From positions 2,852,001-2,916,000 of the forward strand of contig NC_092404.1 in assembly GCF_009017415.1 (NCBI RefSeq): a stretch of 64,000 bases of DNA, written 5' to 3'. This document shows, one piece after another, positions 1-12,074 of this stretch. Under the pieces are notes generated by a model. It worked only from the letters and a program-made list of their open reading frames with translations, searched no databases and was not told where the DNA came from. Positions within the stretch are counted from its first letter, which is position 1. Each line of letters opens with the position of its first letter. Both the position numbers and the translations under genes were made by a program. This DNA is from Aspergillus flavus. Its lineage: Eukaryota > Ascomycota > Eurotiomycetes > Eurotiales > Aspergillaceae.

Positions 1-65
1 AGGGGGATTGAACCCCTGACCTCTCGCATGCAAAGCGAGCGCTACTACCACTGAGCTACAAGCCC
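1..65 (-). tRNA. tRNA-Ala (UGC), 3' end cut by window edge
   Basis: On the minus strand the sequence folds as a tRNA. The 5' acceptor strand GGGCTTG is followed by TA and a D arm with GCTC. The anticodon stem-loop CTCGC-TTTGCAT-GCGAG carries anticodon TGC, which decodes alanine. The T arm is AGGGG-TTCAATC-CCCCT. The 3' acceptor strand would lie upstream of position 1 and is not in the window. No intron is seen in the anticodon loop. Confidence 0.93.
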
Positions 66-1167
66 TATTGACGGTTCTTTTAGGGCAAAGTTGAAACTGT
101 GAAGGCTTAATAATATAAGCACTCTTCACACGTCTATCTCCATTGTAATTAGGAGATACCCATCTCGTTTTCGTACAGACAAAGTCGTCTGATAATTCTG
201 TGGTATGTATCAAATGGTATCATCTCTTCAGCAATCTGTTCACCGGTGTCAGGTCATGAATTTGCTAGTAATCGAGACGGTATGTCCTGTGTAGTCCGTA
301 TGCGCGATGATATATTTCCGGTTTACCCCAGGAAATCGCTCACTAAACTGGGGAATCTGTTTGTATCAACCAAGCAGTACATGGTTATCGGTGAAATATT
401 AAATTGGATCCGAACATGAGCAACTCTATTATACCTACCCAAACATACAGACATCGGAAATGATAAGAGTTCTTACCGAGACAACACAAGGCTTCAGTTC
501 TCTCCGAGGGATAAACCCCATAAGTAACTGGAAGATGTTATACTACCACAGAGACAGATCCAAGCCGAACATAGGGTTACCGGCTATTGAGAACTATGTC
601 TGAAATCTACTGAACCTCCAGGGCATAAGCTCTGTACTCGGGATAGAGTGTATGACCAACTCGTGCCCATGACAACAACACCTTGACTTGGACATAGGCA
701 AAGGCACATCCAGATGCGCACCATAGCAGTCACACCCAAACATGATGCGAATACAGAGCACACAGCGAAGTGGGATGGGCCATCAAATGCCCTGTAGTGT
801 GTCGGCAACGTCTCGAAGGATTATCCTGGCACCTCATGGTATGAGCTCTAGATATGAGGACTCCCTAAGCAGTAGCTTAGGCCAGGCATGTAGGATACTA
901 CAAACACCCAGCCATATGGGATGGGGAGAGCGCTGGTGATGGCTACTGGGTAATGTGGGATAGGCATGTACTCCAGAGCAGGCACTGATCCCCATATCAC
1001 AGATCGACGTCGATTTGTCTATCTTACGCCTAAACCGCGTTTAGATACAACCCACCAAGCCCAAACTCTAATCCCTAAGCCTGGAATAACCAAGGCAACG
1101 CCAATCATTTACCAATAACAGGGATCTAAAAATTTACAACAAGAAGAGGGCTTTCTACCCTACAAGC
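66..1167. other. intergenic, no gene recognised
   Basis: About 1.1 kb between the tRNA and the R3H-protein gene. Only short open frames (up to about 74 codons) are present, in conflicting frames, and none resembles a known protein. It holds the 3' flank of the R3H gene. Confidence 0.5.
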
Positions 1168-2498
1168 TCATACCTGCGTCCACAGAGGCTGCGGGAGAGC
1201 ATCGCCCGGTTGAATCATCGCCTCCTGACGGCAGGTAGGCTGGGTGGTTACAAGCCCAGCGCGACTTCCCGGAGCCGGAGGATAGAATCCAACGTATGCC
1301 TCGCGGCGGGCGGGTTCCCCCACAGTGACGGACCAAGTATGTAAGCCATAGTATGAGGCAATGGAGTGGACGAGCCAGCGACTAACAAAATGAACCGGTA
1401 AGCGTTGGACCATAAATGCAAGAGCAAAAGGCAAATCTTACCCAAACCCAGAGGCCCGATCATCTACTAGGCTCTCAAAGACCAACTTCTCCCCATCCCG
1501 TTCTCTGTTGGCATGCATTGCTTCCCGCATCTGTTGCAGCTTTTTCTTGCGTTCGGGAGAGTCGTGCATTTGTCCATTTCTACCCACAAACACAACTTCG
1601 TCCTCGGAGTCCTCGTCAGACGATCCTGGGGCGTCTGCTAGGCCATCCCTCTCGAGCAAGAGTTGTTTTTCGCCCCATCTCTGGATGAACTGTCGGATAT
1701 CCTCCTCGATATCCTGAAGCATACCCCGTGCAGCACGCGCATGCTTCAGCTTGAGGCGGAGGTCCTTCGGAACACGATGCTTCTCACCCTTCGTGCCCTT
1801 TGCGGTCTGCCTTGACGAGGTGTGATCGATGTGTTTGTAATGGACGTCCCAGAGAGGAGCGAGGTAGTAAGGCATCGGGTCGTGTCGAGTGTACGTTGGC
1901 TCAACGGCCCAGTCCCTGGAAGATGGAGGTTCGGCCCAAGGGTTGTTCAGGAGGCGATCTTTTGTGAAGGGGCCCGTCAGTACAACACTGTCGAAGATGT
2001 TCGCCACTCGGGATTCGAGGTGCATAAAGTCGCGTAGAGCATTTTTTGGTAAACGCAACCAGTCGGTCAAGACGTACCGTTCTCCCAGCGTTGCCTGCGA
2101 CGACTTCCATCCTTGCCCTTCAACAGCGCCTCGCGCCTCTTCAAACTATCACGACGGAGTGGTTCTCGGCGCCGGAAACTGACCGAAGGGACCTGCTGTG
2201 TCTGGGCAGAAGGCTGACCCAGGAGTTTGACCCTCGGAGCAGATGTATTCCCCGTGCTGGGGACCGGGTCATCCAGTGGAATTGATAGTGTAACCGTGGT
2301 CCCTCGCAAGGCACCGCGTGTGGAAGGGGACTCCGGACCAGCACGATGCTGGTCGGCCGCAGGAACGGAATCCGAGATGGTCAGATTTCCCAGATGCGCA
2401 GCCGCCTGTTCTGACCAAGCCGATATCGCCCGGGCTTGCTGCGGGGACAAAGTTCCCTGGGCATTCGATTGAGGACTCAACGTCGGGTGGATGGCCAT
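1168..2498 (-). CDS. R3H-domain protein with R3H-associated N-terminal domain
   Basis: Three exons are proposed: 2498-2078, 1958-1442 and 1381-1168. The introns start GTACGT and GTAAGA and end AAAAG and GTTAG; the phases join exactly to give 383 aa. Reading across intron 1 restores a continuous RRRQRWENDRLLNNPW segment, characteristic of the fungal R3H-associated N-terminal domain. An acidic stretch near residue 260 follows. The last exon encodes the R3H-like segment FGRWLVHSIASYYGLHTWS. R3H domains bind single-stranded nucleic acid, so a role in RNA or ssDNA binding is inferred. The ATG at 2498 is chosen because the conserved region starts soon after it; an upstream in-frame start at 2762 lies in low-complexity sequence. 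Confidence 0.82.
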
Positions 2499-4455
2499 CG
2501 CGCAAGACACGCTCGGAGTCTGGGGGTGATGAGTCGTGTAAAGGTTGGCGGAGAAAAACACGTAGAGGGTGTCGCGATTCCTATGGAGTCTACCTCCCGT
2601 ATAGACAACTGCTGTAAGCGGAGTTGAGTAGAAGCGAAAAGGAGGAGAGGGCGGGGGGTGGTGAAGACTAGAAGGAGATAAGAGATATGGACCGGAGTCC
2701 TGGATCGTTTCGCGTCCCGGTCGCGTCCGGCGATTCTGGCTTCCAATTACGAGTTGAGTCACGATGGGGCACGAGTCCTGACAACTGGACCTAATTGGGT
2801 AAGGAGTCTCTAGCCCTAGCCCTAGGAAACTTTAACCGGGGTAAGGTTTCCCAATCAGGATTGATGAGACTACACGAGTCAGTGTGATTCATCCAGGATT
2901 GAATGTGAGTCGTATTATGAAGTCAACAATACTAACTAGTACCTTCAGTACAGTTATCTCATACTGGTCAGCCCTTTTGAGGTAAACCAATACTGGCTTC
3001 ATGCGAGAGTCAATCCAATAAATTTCACAATTGCGGTGTGCAACGTAGCCAGGTCTGACAGGTCTGGTCATAGTATAAGATCCCCTTGCTGCTAGCATTA
3101 TATTGACTGGACGGATGAATGCCGATATGATGCCCGGTTTTATGCTCTTCCCAAGTAGAATCCGACCCTGTCAACCGGGCATGAACTAGTACCTACTGTC
3201 ATTTGAAGTGGGACTACAGGGCGCTATTCGGCGTTTTTCCAAGCTGGGAGGCTGCAGGAACAGCTCCTTCAGAACATGAGACAAATGAGAGTGTAAGCTC
3301 CATTAATACGGTTGCCTGATTCTGAAAGGCAGTTTTGAATGAATCGATACCTAGTACCTAGATCCTAGAATCCCCCCCTCTTTTTCTTTCTTTCTTTCTT
3401 TCTTTCTCTCTCGTTTTTATTCTTTTCCTTTGAGCGACTGAGCTTCTTCAGCCGAAGAAGAAATAAATGTCATAGTCAAGACCTGACAAGGCATAGTGGG
3501 CATTCCGGCGGAGATGACGGGGCCGACTGTGTACAGCCACTGTAAGCTCCTGTTATTTCCGACACGGTCGCAACGCGGGGTGAACCAAAAGATTATTAAT
3601 AGCGTTTAAGTCTTGGCTGGTGGAGTCGGGCTTCACCCTGTGATGGCCTTGGTTTTGATTGACCAGGGAACTGCTGGTGTTTGTATGGACTACGCGACGT
3701 GGTTAAAGGAGGACCTGACAAAAATTGACTAGCAAACGAGGCTTGACCATCCAGTCGTTTCGAAAACGTCATTGCAGTCTCTTGTTTGTATGCCGTGACG
3801 AGCGTCAAGAATGGATACTACGTCGACAGATGTAGTTTGCGGTAGCATGTTGGTAAAGAAATAATACTTTTGGACCCTGCTCTTTCGACTCCACCAGAGC
3901 GGCTAATGTGCCTGCGCCTTCTGTCATTAAGTTTGGAGATTCTCAATTTAGGTGCCCTACTTTTTGTGCTACTAAATACTGCCTTGCCTTACCTGCTAGT
4001 CCATCTGATCCGGAACTTATAAGTATTCTACGATGTCATCCCACAAACGTGTCTCTGACGCATGAAAGATCCGAGATCCGTCTCTCGTGCTGCAATTTAA
4101 TCGATCGAAGATTCAGCTATAAAACCCCAATCAAATCCCTCAAATCTCCGGTATCATTGTTGTTGTTTATCGGCACTTAGTTATAGGGTAGTAGTCAGCA
4201 GCGCGTGACTTGCACTCTGCTCTTGCTTATCATTTCCCCATTTCTCCAACTCCTGCACTCGATCATTTACATCACCGTTGGAGAGAGCGGGTACTTCCAG
4301 CACCCCCTTCACCGTCCATCGAATACTCCTCTGATCACATATTCTCTCCCATCCTGTCCCTTTCTCTGGTGACCCAGTCTTTCATCCTCTAACAATCAAT
4401 CCCCCCCACTTGTTTTTGACGGTCCTTTTGCTGTGACAATCTCTTCGCATTAACT
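2499..4455. other. intergenic between R3H gene and lap1; promoter region
   Basis: About 2 kb without a convincing gene. It contains a TTTC microsatellite at about 3375-3408 and the pyrimidine-rich leader of the aminopeptidase gene. The open frames at 2889-3098, 3596-3808 and 3908-4180 have no recognisable domains. Confidence 0.45.
4118..4124 (+). promoter_or_regulatory. possible TATA box of lap1
   Basis: A TATAAAA heptamer lies 332 nt before the lap1 ATG, followed by a CT-rich stretch typical of fungal transcription starts. It is based on motif match only. Confidence 0.35.
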
Positions 4456-5734
4456 ATGAAGATCCGAGCAGCCCTTGCGCTGAGCGCAACGGCATCGGGC
4501 GTTCTGGCCGCCGTAGTTCCACAGCAGGCACTGTTGAATAACCCCCAAATCCATCACGAAAATGAAAAATACCTTATAGAATTGGCACCTTATCAGACAA
4601 GATGGGTGACGGAAGAAGAAAAATGGGCTTTGAAATTGGTATATCTCCACGATTCGGTTCTGCGTTGCGGACGGTTCGGTTAACACTGGCTTAGGATGGT
4701 GTGAATTTCATTGACATCACCGAGGAACGAAACCCCGGGTTTTACCCCACACTGCACCAGGCTAGTAACGTCCGATATCCCACGAAGATGGAACATGTCG
4801 AGGAGGTTGTCGGCTTGACCCACCGCCTCACCAAGGCCAACATGGAGCGGGATCTGGAAAAGTTCACCTCCTTCCACACGCGCTACTACAAGTCCCAGAC
4901 CGGAATCGAATCGGCGACGTGGCTCTACAATCAAGTCCAGACGGTGATCGAACAATCGGGGGCAGCGGAACATGGCGCGACCGTGGACCGGTTTGCCCAT
5001 TCGTGGGGTCAGTTCAGCATTATAGCCCGCATTCCGGGTAAATCGAACAAGACGGTCGTATTAGGCGCCCACCAAGACAGTATCAACTTGTTCCTCCCGT
5101 CTATTCTGGCTGCCCCGGGAGCTGATGACGACGGCAGTGGAACGGTTACGATCTTGGAGGCGTTGCGTGGTCTGCTGCAGTCAGACACCGTGGCCCAAGG
5201 TAAGGCGCCGAATACGATTGAGTTCCACTGGTACTCGGCAGAGGAAGGTGGCATGCTGGGCTCTCAGGCTATCTTTTCTCAATACAAGCAAGAAAGACGC
5301 GACATCAAAGCTATGCTCCAGCAGGACATGACCGGTTACGTCCAGGGGGCTTTGAATGCTGGTCGTAAAGAAGCCGTGGGTATCATGATTGACTATGTTG
5401 ATCGGGGCCTGACGCAATTCCTCAAAGATGTGGTTACTGCAGTAAGCCCTCCCAATCGCCCCACTTCCACTCATACGGGCTCGCTGACAATGTCTCCCAG
5501 TATTGCAATGTTGGGTATCTCGAGACGAAATGTGGCTACGCTTGCTCCGACCATACATCAGCAAGTAAATATGGCTACCCCTCGGCCATGGCTACCGAGG
5601 CGGAGATGGAGAACACCAACAAGAGGATCCACACCACCGATGACCGGATTAAATACCTAAGCTTTGACCATATGTTGGAACACGCGAAGTTAACTCTTGG
5701 CTTTGCTTATGAGTTAGCGTTCGCTTCGTTTTAA
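4456..5734 (+). CDS. lap1: secreted leucine aminopeptidase, M28E family (LAP1-like)
   Basis: Exons 4456-4638, 4695-5441 and 5501-5734 join in phase to a 387-aa protein, the usual length for fungal LAP1. An N-terminal signal peptide ([18 protein letters not shown]) and a propeptide with the conserved [13 protein letters not shown] stretch come first. The zinc peptidase core shows GAHQDS (about 184-190), ADDDGSG (about 204-210), SAEEGG with the catalytic and zinc-binding Glu pair (about 244-245), QQDMTGY and CSDHTSAS, so all five expected metal ligands of M28 are present. It should release N-terminal residues from peptides outside the cell. The gene is convergent with the PKS; 541 nt separate the two stop codons. 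No lesion is seen. Confidence 0.95.
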
Positions 5735-6275
5735 TTTTGGACAATTTCTCTAATTCTTAATCTTGGGTTATGATTCACGACTTATTCCTAACAGCCAATG
5801 AGTGCAATAGCCTTAGAAGATTGAACTTCATCTACTAAATTACTTTTCAGGGTTAGTTAATGATTGTTGAGATATATGGTTAGGAGTATGATTTTCAAGA
5901 ATGGATTGATGCTCTAATATACTCATTCGGTACACTACTACCGTACGTAGTCCTAATTTTTTAACATGCGACTGGATGCCAATTTCATTCAAGGCTTTAT
6001 CACGTGTCTCATGTCGTTCCCCTCTGTACCACTCCATGAATGAACGTGAGAGTCTTCGTTGCAGTCAAATTATTTCTCACCATCATCATCATCGTCACTA
6101 GCGCTATAATCGCATAACAGACACCATTCTCGGCATTTCTGGGGATATATTTTCTAAGTGAAAGCTGAGGTATGTGGCTCAGTGCTAAATTTATTGGAGC
6201 AGTCAATTATCTCACAGGTCCTCCCAGCATGCCATATCAGATAACTTTTGTATCATGGTTAGACCAGATATCTCA
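5735..6275. other. convergent 3' intergenic region
   Basis: AT-rich sequence between the lap1 and PKS stop codons. It must hold both 3' ends. No gene or repeat is recognised. Confidence 0.5.
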
Positions 6276-9200
6276 TTACTCTTTATCATTGGTTTTCTCC
6301 ATTAACCACTTCACGATGTGGTCTATCGATGGATGACTCCAGGTAAGGTTCGGCGGGACTAACACCCCCAGACTCTTTTGCAATCGCCCACGTAAATGGA
6401 CGGTCATCACGCTGTCCATCCCCATATTGCTCAGTGGCTCTTGGCTGGCCACCTCGTCGGTCTCCATCTGCAGCACGTTCGCGACACATTCTCGTACTTG
6501 CCTACTAAGAGAATCGAACCGGTCTGCAGGGTTTCGAGGCAGAGGAAGTAAATCGCTGGAAGCACTCAACGGGGGGGTTGGTGGAGGTGTGAGGATTGAG
6601 GAGATCTTATGTATAGCAATGTCGACGAGTAGCGGACTGGGAAGTGGTTCGTGTTTCTCCAATGCACGGCTCCGGAGTACCACAGCGTGATCAACGTCGT
6701 ATTTGGAGACGTGCATCCAAGCCTGGAATGCCTCTTCCTGTGAAATGTCTGTAATTCCCTTGGTGGCCAGCTCTGCCCTAACGAACTCAGAGCCGGCCGC
6801 CATGCCTATTTCGCGCCAGCTCGTCCACTGCATGGCGATAGTGTTATCTCCCTGAGAGCGACGATAAGTTGCAAGAGCATCGAGAAATGCATTGCCGGAT
6901 GCATACGACGCTTGCCCAGGGAAACCAAAGAATTGGCCACATGAGGAGAATAGAACCATGAAATCTACTGTTTTCGGCGGGAAGAGCATGTTCAAGGTGA
7001 GCGAACCTGCAATCTTTGGTGCGAGGACACGTTCAAAGGAATCTGGAGTGACAGACAGGACATGCTCATTGTGTAGAACCCCGGCCGCATGGACGACTCC
7101 CCGAATGGGAGGGAAGCACAGGTCATCGATGCGACTGGATAGTTGCGAGGCTGCGTCATGAGAAGATATGTCGATGGCAATTGCCTGAATAGTGGCTCCG
7201 CGAGACTCCATTGAAAGGATCTTTTTGATTATCGGTGCCAACGGGGAGGCTGAGTGGACAAGAGCGGCCCAGTTCTTGCGGCGGGGGAGTGCACGACGAG
7301 AGACTAGAATGATTCGGCGTGCTCCCTTCTGGACGAGGAAGTCTGCTGTTGCTAGGCCTAAGTCTCCCAGGCCGCCAGTGATCAAATAGGTCCCAGAAGG
7401 ACAAGGAAGAAGCGAATCTTGTCCTGAAGGTGGCAGTGCTTTGGTGCGTGGTAATGGACGTAGACGTGCAACACGTGGAATACCGTCCGAGATCCGGACG
7501 ATGTCCGCGTTCCGAACATACTTCATAATTGCCAATGGGAGTACTGGTATCTCCAAATCAATTAAGGCCCCCCAATTGTCGGGTACCTCTGATGAAATGA
7601 TGCGTGAGAGCCCGTGCAAAGGCGCCTGGGCTAATGAGGTGGCGGTGTCGGCCTTTATCACACGTTGCGTGAGTACAAAGACCCTGACTGAAAGTGAGGA
7701 AGAGGAGATATATTTCATGATATTCACAAGATCAAAGGCATATTCCCGAGAGGCAGAAGAGATGTCATCGGGATTGGATACACACCCTGGGATATAGGTA
7801 ACTATCGTGTCCTTCTGATGCAAGATGTCTTCACTCTCTGCAATTTTGGCCAGCTCTTCTGGAATGGTTAAAATGCTGACTGTTTGTGTTTCCCGATCTA
7901 TAGAAGCTGCATACTCATTAGCCAGACCCTCGTCTCTTGAGATGAGAATAATATGGCTGATCGCCAGGGGGCTCTCGCTATAAGTGGCTGGCGGCCACGC
8001 CAACTGATGCACAAGGCCTTCCAGGCTGCCTGTGTCTTCGGGCGCGCCGCCAATTTCAGAAAATCTCATCGAGTTTACATGAAGCAGGACAGTCCCGCCC
8101 TCGTTGCAGATGCTGACATGTGCCGCATAATCGCTGCCTGTGGCTTTCTTGACATACAACCAGGCTATCTTAGGAGGTGGCTGTTCGACTAGGATTTTGA
8201 CCTCCTTGACGTGGGCAGGCATTCGAAGGCAGGGGTTGTCGAAGAATAGTGTTGAAGCCACTGATGTTGCTGAGTCTAAAATTGGTGCCCATGAACCTTT
8301 ATCCCAGGGTATCTCGCCACTGTCATTGTTGGGGCTCACATCGACCCGGGCGACCATCTCGTCCAAATCGCCGTGATGCTCAGTGACGACCCATGGGAAG
8401 CCCATGGCTGAGACCCCGACAGAAGCAAGGTAGTCGATGCTGAAGCTATCTTCTAACTTGTTGTTGATACGGGATTTGACTGCTTCGATGTCAATGTTCT
8501 GGGTGGTCGGTTGTTCATCCTGTTCTACAGCCCAGTAGCTGGTAGTATGTGTTAGCCAGCCACTGTCGCCTTCGGTGCGGCTGCCTTCGACAAGGCGGGA
8601 GCATAGCCGAGACTGATTCGATTGGACAACAAATTGAACCTCACGGGGCTCACTGGTAGCAACAGGCACACGCAAACTAAAGTTATACAGCACTTGAGCC
8701 CCAGTCCCTTGAAGAAAGGTGTTCATCAGGACTGCGGCCGGGATAATCTCACAGCCATGCACGGGATGGTTGCCTGGAAAGGGCTTTGTCTGTTCGTCAA
8801 TCCTGGTTTCGTAGATGACCGTGTTATCACCCGCGATGATAGTTCTATGGCCGAGCAAATTATGTTTGTCGACGTCATGCATTCTGGTAGTGTGTTCAGA
8901 TCGTGCATTGACCTGCTTGCATATTGGCCGGTGGTTCCAGGTCGTTGTAGGTACATTAGGGGCCCAGGCACCTTGCATATGCTGATTCCAGTCGATCTTA
9001 GCCCCTTGGCAATGAAGTTGAGCCATGCTATAAAGGATGGTTCTCTCAGCTGGTGTGTCACGCAACATAGTGTTGGTAACGGTAAAGTCCCCAACGCCAA
9101 TATCGAGCAAGGTCTCCTCAATTGAATGGGAGACTATACGGTGTGAGGAAACCTCCAAGAAGAGTCTCATACCATCCTCTGCGGCCGCAGATATAGCTGA

Positions 9201-11576
9201 AGTTAGCTGCACTGGATTGACCATATTATCCAACCAATAGCGGATACCGCGATCCATGGTGCTGCGCGGATCACTTGCTGAGGTAGAATAGATTGCTACC
9301 TTTGACTGCGAGGGAGAAACATAGCCAACTAGGGCTTCTGCTAGAGGCTCCATAAGCTCACCTAGCATTGGATGATGAAACGCAATATCGGTGTCTACGT
9401 GGATTGTTTTGATGCCTTTGTTGTTCAGATTCAGAGCGAAAGCCTCGATCTCTTCCTTTGGTCCTGAGACAACGCACGAAGATGGAGACGAGTTGATTGC
9501 CACCACAAGGTTATTAACATTCTGGGTGCTGATCTCAATTGTAATTTGTTCAAGGGGGGCACAAACTAAAGCCATGCCGCCAGCTCCCATGAAACGACGG
9601 TAGAGCTTCGCACGCCGAGTGACAATGAGGGTGCCTTCAGCTGGAGTAATGCACCCTGCAGCGACTGACGCTGCAATCTCACCAACCGAGTGACCTATGA
9701 CTGCACCGCAACTCACACCTAGGGAACGCAGCACCTCACTCAGCCCTATTTGCATGAGGTAGGTCAAAACTTGGACTTGGTCCGAGCCATTGAGTACTCC
9801 CATCTCCATGGCCTGAATGGCTGAGAAGCCCATCTCTTTCTGTACAAGTATATCGACTGATTCAATAACATCCCGAAAGACTCGATATTGAAGGAGGTCC
9901 TTGGCCATATCAGTCCATTGGGCGCCGTGGCCTGAGAACACCCACACCACAGGCCGGTCATCACCTTCTGGTTTTCCACCAGACGTGGTCCACTTTGTAG
10001 GCGTCTGGCAGGCAAACGCATTCAGCTTCTCAGCTGCATCATCATGGCTTTCGACGACAAACGCTGCCCGGTACTTATGGTGGCTTCGACGTGTTCCCAA
10101 GGTGGCTGCCACACACCTTAGATCATTTTGCTTTCCAACGGTGGACATCCACTCTGCTTGTGTGGCTGCCTGGGTTTCAAGTGACCTTCTCTGCGGTGAT
10201 GAAAGAAGAAGAACCTGTGTTCCCTTCGGCCATTGTTCCTTTGAGTAAATGGCTGGACCTGTTTGGATGTACTTCTCAATGATTGCGTGAGAGACCGTAC
10301 CTCCGTATCCATAGGAACATACGCCAGCACGGCGTGGATATCCCGAGCTAGGCCAGTCTTCAATATCTTGTACAACCTGTACCCCCTCGCTCCAGTTCAC
10401 TCGGGTGTTTAGTGTCTTTAGATTGGCTTGAGGGGGTAGGATGCCTTTCTGTACAGACATGACCGCCTTAATGAAGCCAACAGCGCCTGCGCCTGCTTCA
10501 AGATGCCCAACGTTTGGCTTCACTGAACCAATGTAACATGGCTTATCCGGACTTCTACCCTTTCCATAAACAGCCGAGATGGCGGAGACTTCTGTTGGAT
10601 CTCCAACTGGTGTCGAAGTCGCATGGGCCTCCACGTAATCGATGGTTGACGCGTCAACTCGAGCTACGTCTAGTGCCTTCCTCGCTACCAGCTCTTGCGC
10701 CTTCTGATTTGGGGCCATGATTCCATTTGTGCGCCCATCCTGAGCAACTGCTGTCCCTTTCAGGGTAGCTAGGATGTGGTCACCGTCCTTGACTGCTTCT
10801 GCCATGTTTTTCAGAATAACCACTGCGGCTCCTTCACCACGACCGTAACCGCTGGCTGCGTCATCAAACGAGTGGCAACGGCCATCGGATGATAAAGCAC
10901 CGGCTTTATCAAGTACACTCGTTAAACCTGGGCCAAAAATCGCGTTTACTCCTCCTACAATGGCGACCTTGGACTCCCCACTCAGGATTGCCTGTCTTCC
11001 CAAATGAATGGCGACCAGTGAAGATGCGCAAGCAGCATCTACTGCAGTACTTGGACCCATCAGGTTCAAATGGTAAGATATTCGGTTGGCAACGCCACAA
11101 TAAGCGGTTCCTATCCCCATCCATGGCTCCACGTGGGGCAAGTCTTCGAGGAGCAGCTTTCCATAATCATCAGAATTCACGCCCATGAAGACAGCAGCGT
11201 CGGACCCGGACAGGCTACTCAAAGGAATACCTGCATTCTCTAACGCTTCCCACGTCACTTCTAATACAAGGCGCTGTTGGGGATCCATCTGCTCCGCCTC
11301 CTTGGGCGAAATATTAAAAAAGCCTGCGTCAAAATTTTCTAAATTCTTCACGAAATAGCCCCGACGGGGCACTTTACCGATACTCCTTGCGTTCTGTGCG
11401 TTCTGCTGGTATGGCTCCCACCGCATTCTAGGTATCTCACTTGAGGCGTCGACTTTTTGGAGGATTGACCGCCACAATTCTTCAGGGGTGTTATTGTTCC
11501 CGGGTAGACGACATCCCATACCCACCACCGCGACATCGTGTGGACTATCCTGAAAGACTTTAGCACACCAATCCAT
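6276..11576 (-). CDS. 6-methylsalicylic acid synthase-type partially reducing PKS
   Basis: One uninterrupted frame of 1766 aa. Domain order: ketosynthase (about 13-440; Cys183 in DAACASS, His318 in EAHATS, His358 in NVGHLEAG), acyltransferase (about 545-860; Ser630 in GHSVGEIAA), dehydratase/thioester-hydrolase-type domain (about 900-1180; HPVHG at 937-941), ketoreductase (Rossmann motif TGGLGDLGL at 1400-1408, Tyr1558), and one acyl carrier domain (Ser1722 in GMDSV). There is no methyltransferase, enoylreductase or thioesterase. This order and length match fungal 6-MSA synthases, which make a tetraketide with a single ketoreduction; mellein-type PKSs share it, so the product is inferred. An in-frame TGA at 11607-11609 supports the start. 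The N terminus is short: the KS starts by residue 13. It is divergent from the P450. Confidence 0.93.
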   Translation of the reverse strand: MDWCAKVFQDSPHDVAVVGMGCRLPGNNNTPEELWRSILQKVDASSEIPRMRWEPYQQNAQNARSIGKVPRRGYFVKNLENFDAGFFNISPKEAEQMDPQQRLVLEVTWEALENAGIPLSSLSGSDAAVFMGVNSDDYGKLLLEDLPHVEPWMGIGTAYCGVANRISYHLNLMGPSTAVDAACASSLVAIHLGRQAILSGESKVAIVGGVNAIFGPGLTSVLDKAGALSSDGRCHSFDDAASGYGRGEGAAVVILKNMAEAVKDGDHILATLKGTAVAQDGRTNGIMAPNQKAQELVARKALDVARVDASTIDYVEAHATSTPVGDPTEVSAISAVYGKGRSPDKPCYIGSVKPNVGHLEAGAGAVGFIKAVMSVQKGILPPQANLKTLNTRVNWSEGVQVVQDIEDWPSSGYPRRAGVCSYGYGGTVSHAIIEKYIQTGPAIYSKEQWPKGTQVLLLSSPQRRSLETQAATQAEWMSTVGKQNDLRCVAATLGTRRSHHKYRAAFVVESHDDAAEKLNAFACQTPTKWTTSGGKPEGDDRPVVWVFSGHGAQWTDMAKDLLQYRVFRDVIESVDILVQKEMGFSAIQAMEMGVLNGSDQVQVLTYLMQIGLSEVLRSLGVSCGAVIGHSVGEIAASVAAGCITPAEGTLIVTRRAKLYRRFMGAGGMALVCAPLEQITIEISTQNVNNLVVAINSSPSSCVVSGPKEEIEAFALNLNNKGIKTIHVDTDIAFHHPMLGELMEPLAEALVGYVSPSQSKVAIYSTSASDPRSTMDRGIRYWLDNMVNPVQLTSAISAAAEDGMRLFLEVSSHRIVSHSIEETLLDIGVGDFTVTNTMLRDTPAERTILYSMAQLHCQGAKIDWNQHMQGAWAPNVPTTTWNHRPICKQVNARSEHTTRMHDVDKHNLLGHRTIIAGDNTVIYETRIDEQTKPFPGNHPVHGCEIIPAAVLMNTFLQGTGAQVLYNFSLRVPVATSEPREVQFVVQSNQSRLCSRLVEGSRTEGDSGWLTHTTSYWAVEQDEQPTTQNIDIEAVKSRINNKLEDSFSIDYLASVGVSAMGFPWVVTEHHGDLDEMVARVDVSPNNDSGEIPWDKGSWAPILDSATSVASTLFFDNPCLRMPAHVKEVKILVEQPPPKIAWLYVKKATGSDYAAHVSICNEGGTVLLHVNSMRFSEIGGAPEDTGSLEGLVHQLAWPPATYSESPLAISHIILISRDEGLANEYAASIDRETQTVSILTIPEELAKIAESEDILHQKDTIVTYIPGCVSNPDDISSASREYAFDLVNIMKYISSSSLSVRVFVLTQRVIKADTATSLAQAPLHGLSRIISSEVPDNWGALIDLEIPVLPLAIMKYVRNADIVRISDGIPRVARLRPLPRTKALPPSGQDSLLPCPSGTYLITGGLGDLGLATADFLVQKGARRIILVSRRALPRRKNWAALVHSASPLAPIIKKILSMESRGATIQAIAIDISSHDAASQLSSRIDDLCFPPIRGVVHAAGVLHNEHVLSVTPDSFERVLAPKIAGSLTLNMLFPPKTVDFMVLFSSCGQFFGFPGQASYASGNAFLDALATYRRSQGDNTIAMQWTSWREIGMAAGSEFVRAELATKGITDISQEEAFQAWMHVSKYDVDHAVVLRSRALEKHEPLPSPLLVDIAIHKISSILTPPPTPPLSASSDLLPLPRNPADRFDSLSRQVRECVANVLQMETDEVASQEPLSNMGMDSVMTVHLRGRLQKSLGVLVPPNLTWSHPSIDHIVKWLMEKTNDKE

Positions 11577-11806
11577 AATGATCCGTTTATCCGATAGGAA
11601 GAGTTCTCACGTTGGCCTCCATCTTGACTCCTGTTATAGCACTTGGAAACAAAAGGAACGTTGCAATGATCGGCCAACCTAATATATACAGTGATGCCCT
11701 GGGCTGGTGCCAGTGTTTGTTCAAAAGTAAAGCTCCTAGGTGATGGACCGCGTATTGATGAGCGCAAGGAATGCTGAATAAGGGTCGTGAAACTATTCTT
11801 GCAACA

Positions 11807-11816
11807 TTATATATAT
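11807..11816 (-). promoter_or_regulatory. possible TATA box of the PKS gene
   Basis: On the minus strand this reads ATATATATAA, about 230 nt before the PKS start codon. It is based on motif match only. Confidence 0.4.
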
Positions 11817-12074
11817 GGTGTAAGCCTTGACCGAGTTGTGTGTCTGAAAGCCCCACTGTTTGTCGTGGGACACAGCTCAGCGGTGCAAGAGATTTAACAA
11901 GCTAGTGGAATGAGTTTCGTGCCAACTGAGTCTCCTAGCATCATTAAGCTGCTACCTCCTTGCCACCTGGCGCGAGAACATTTACTACTCACGAGTTAAG
12001 GTTTATCTTAAAGTTCGCATGATCTAGAATCTTGGAAGCAGGGCGGATCTACCTAGCATGAACAAGAAACCGCT

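Noticed and set aside
8622..9125. 167-codon plus-strand frame
   Set aside because: Antisense to the PKS dehydratase region; no family features of its own.
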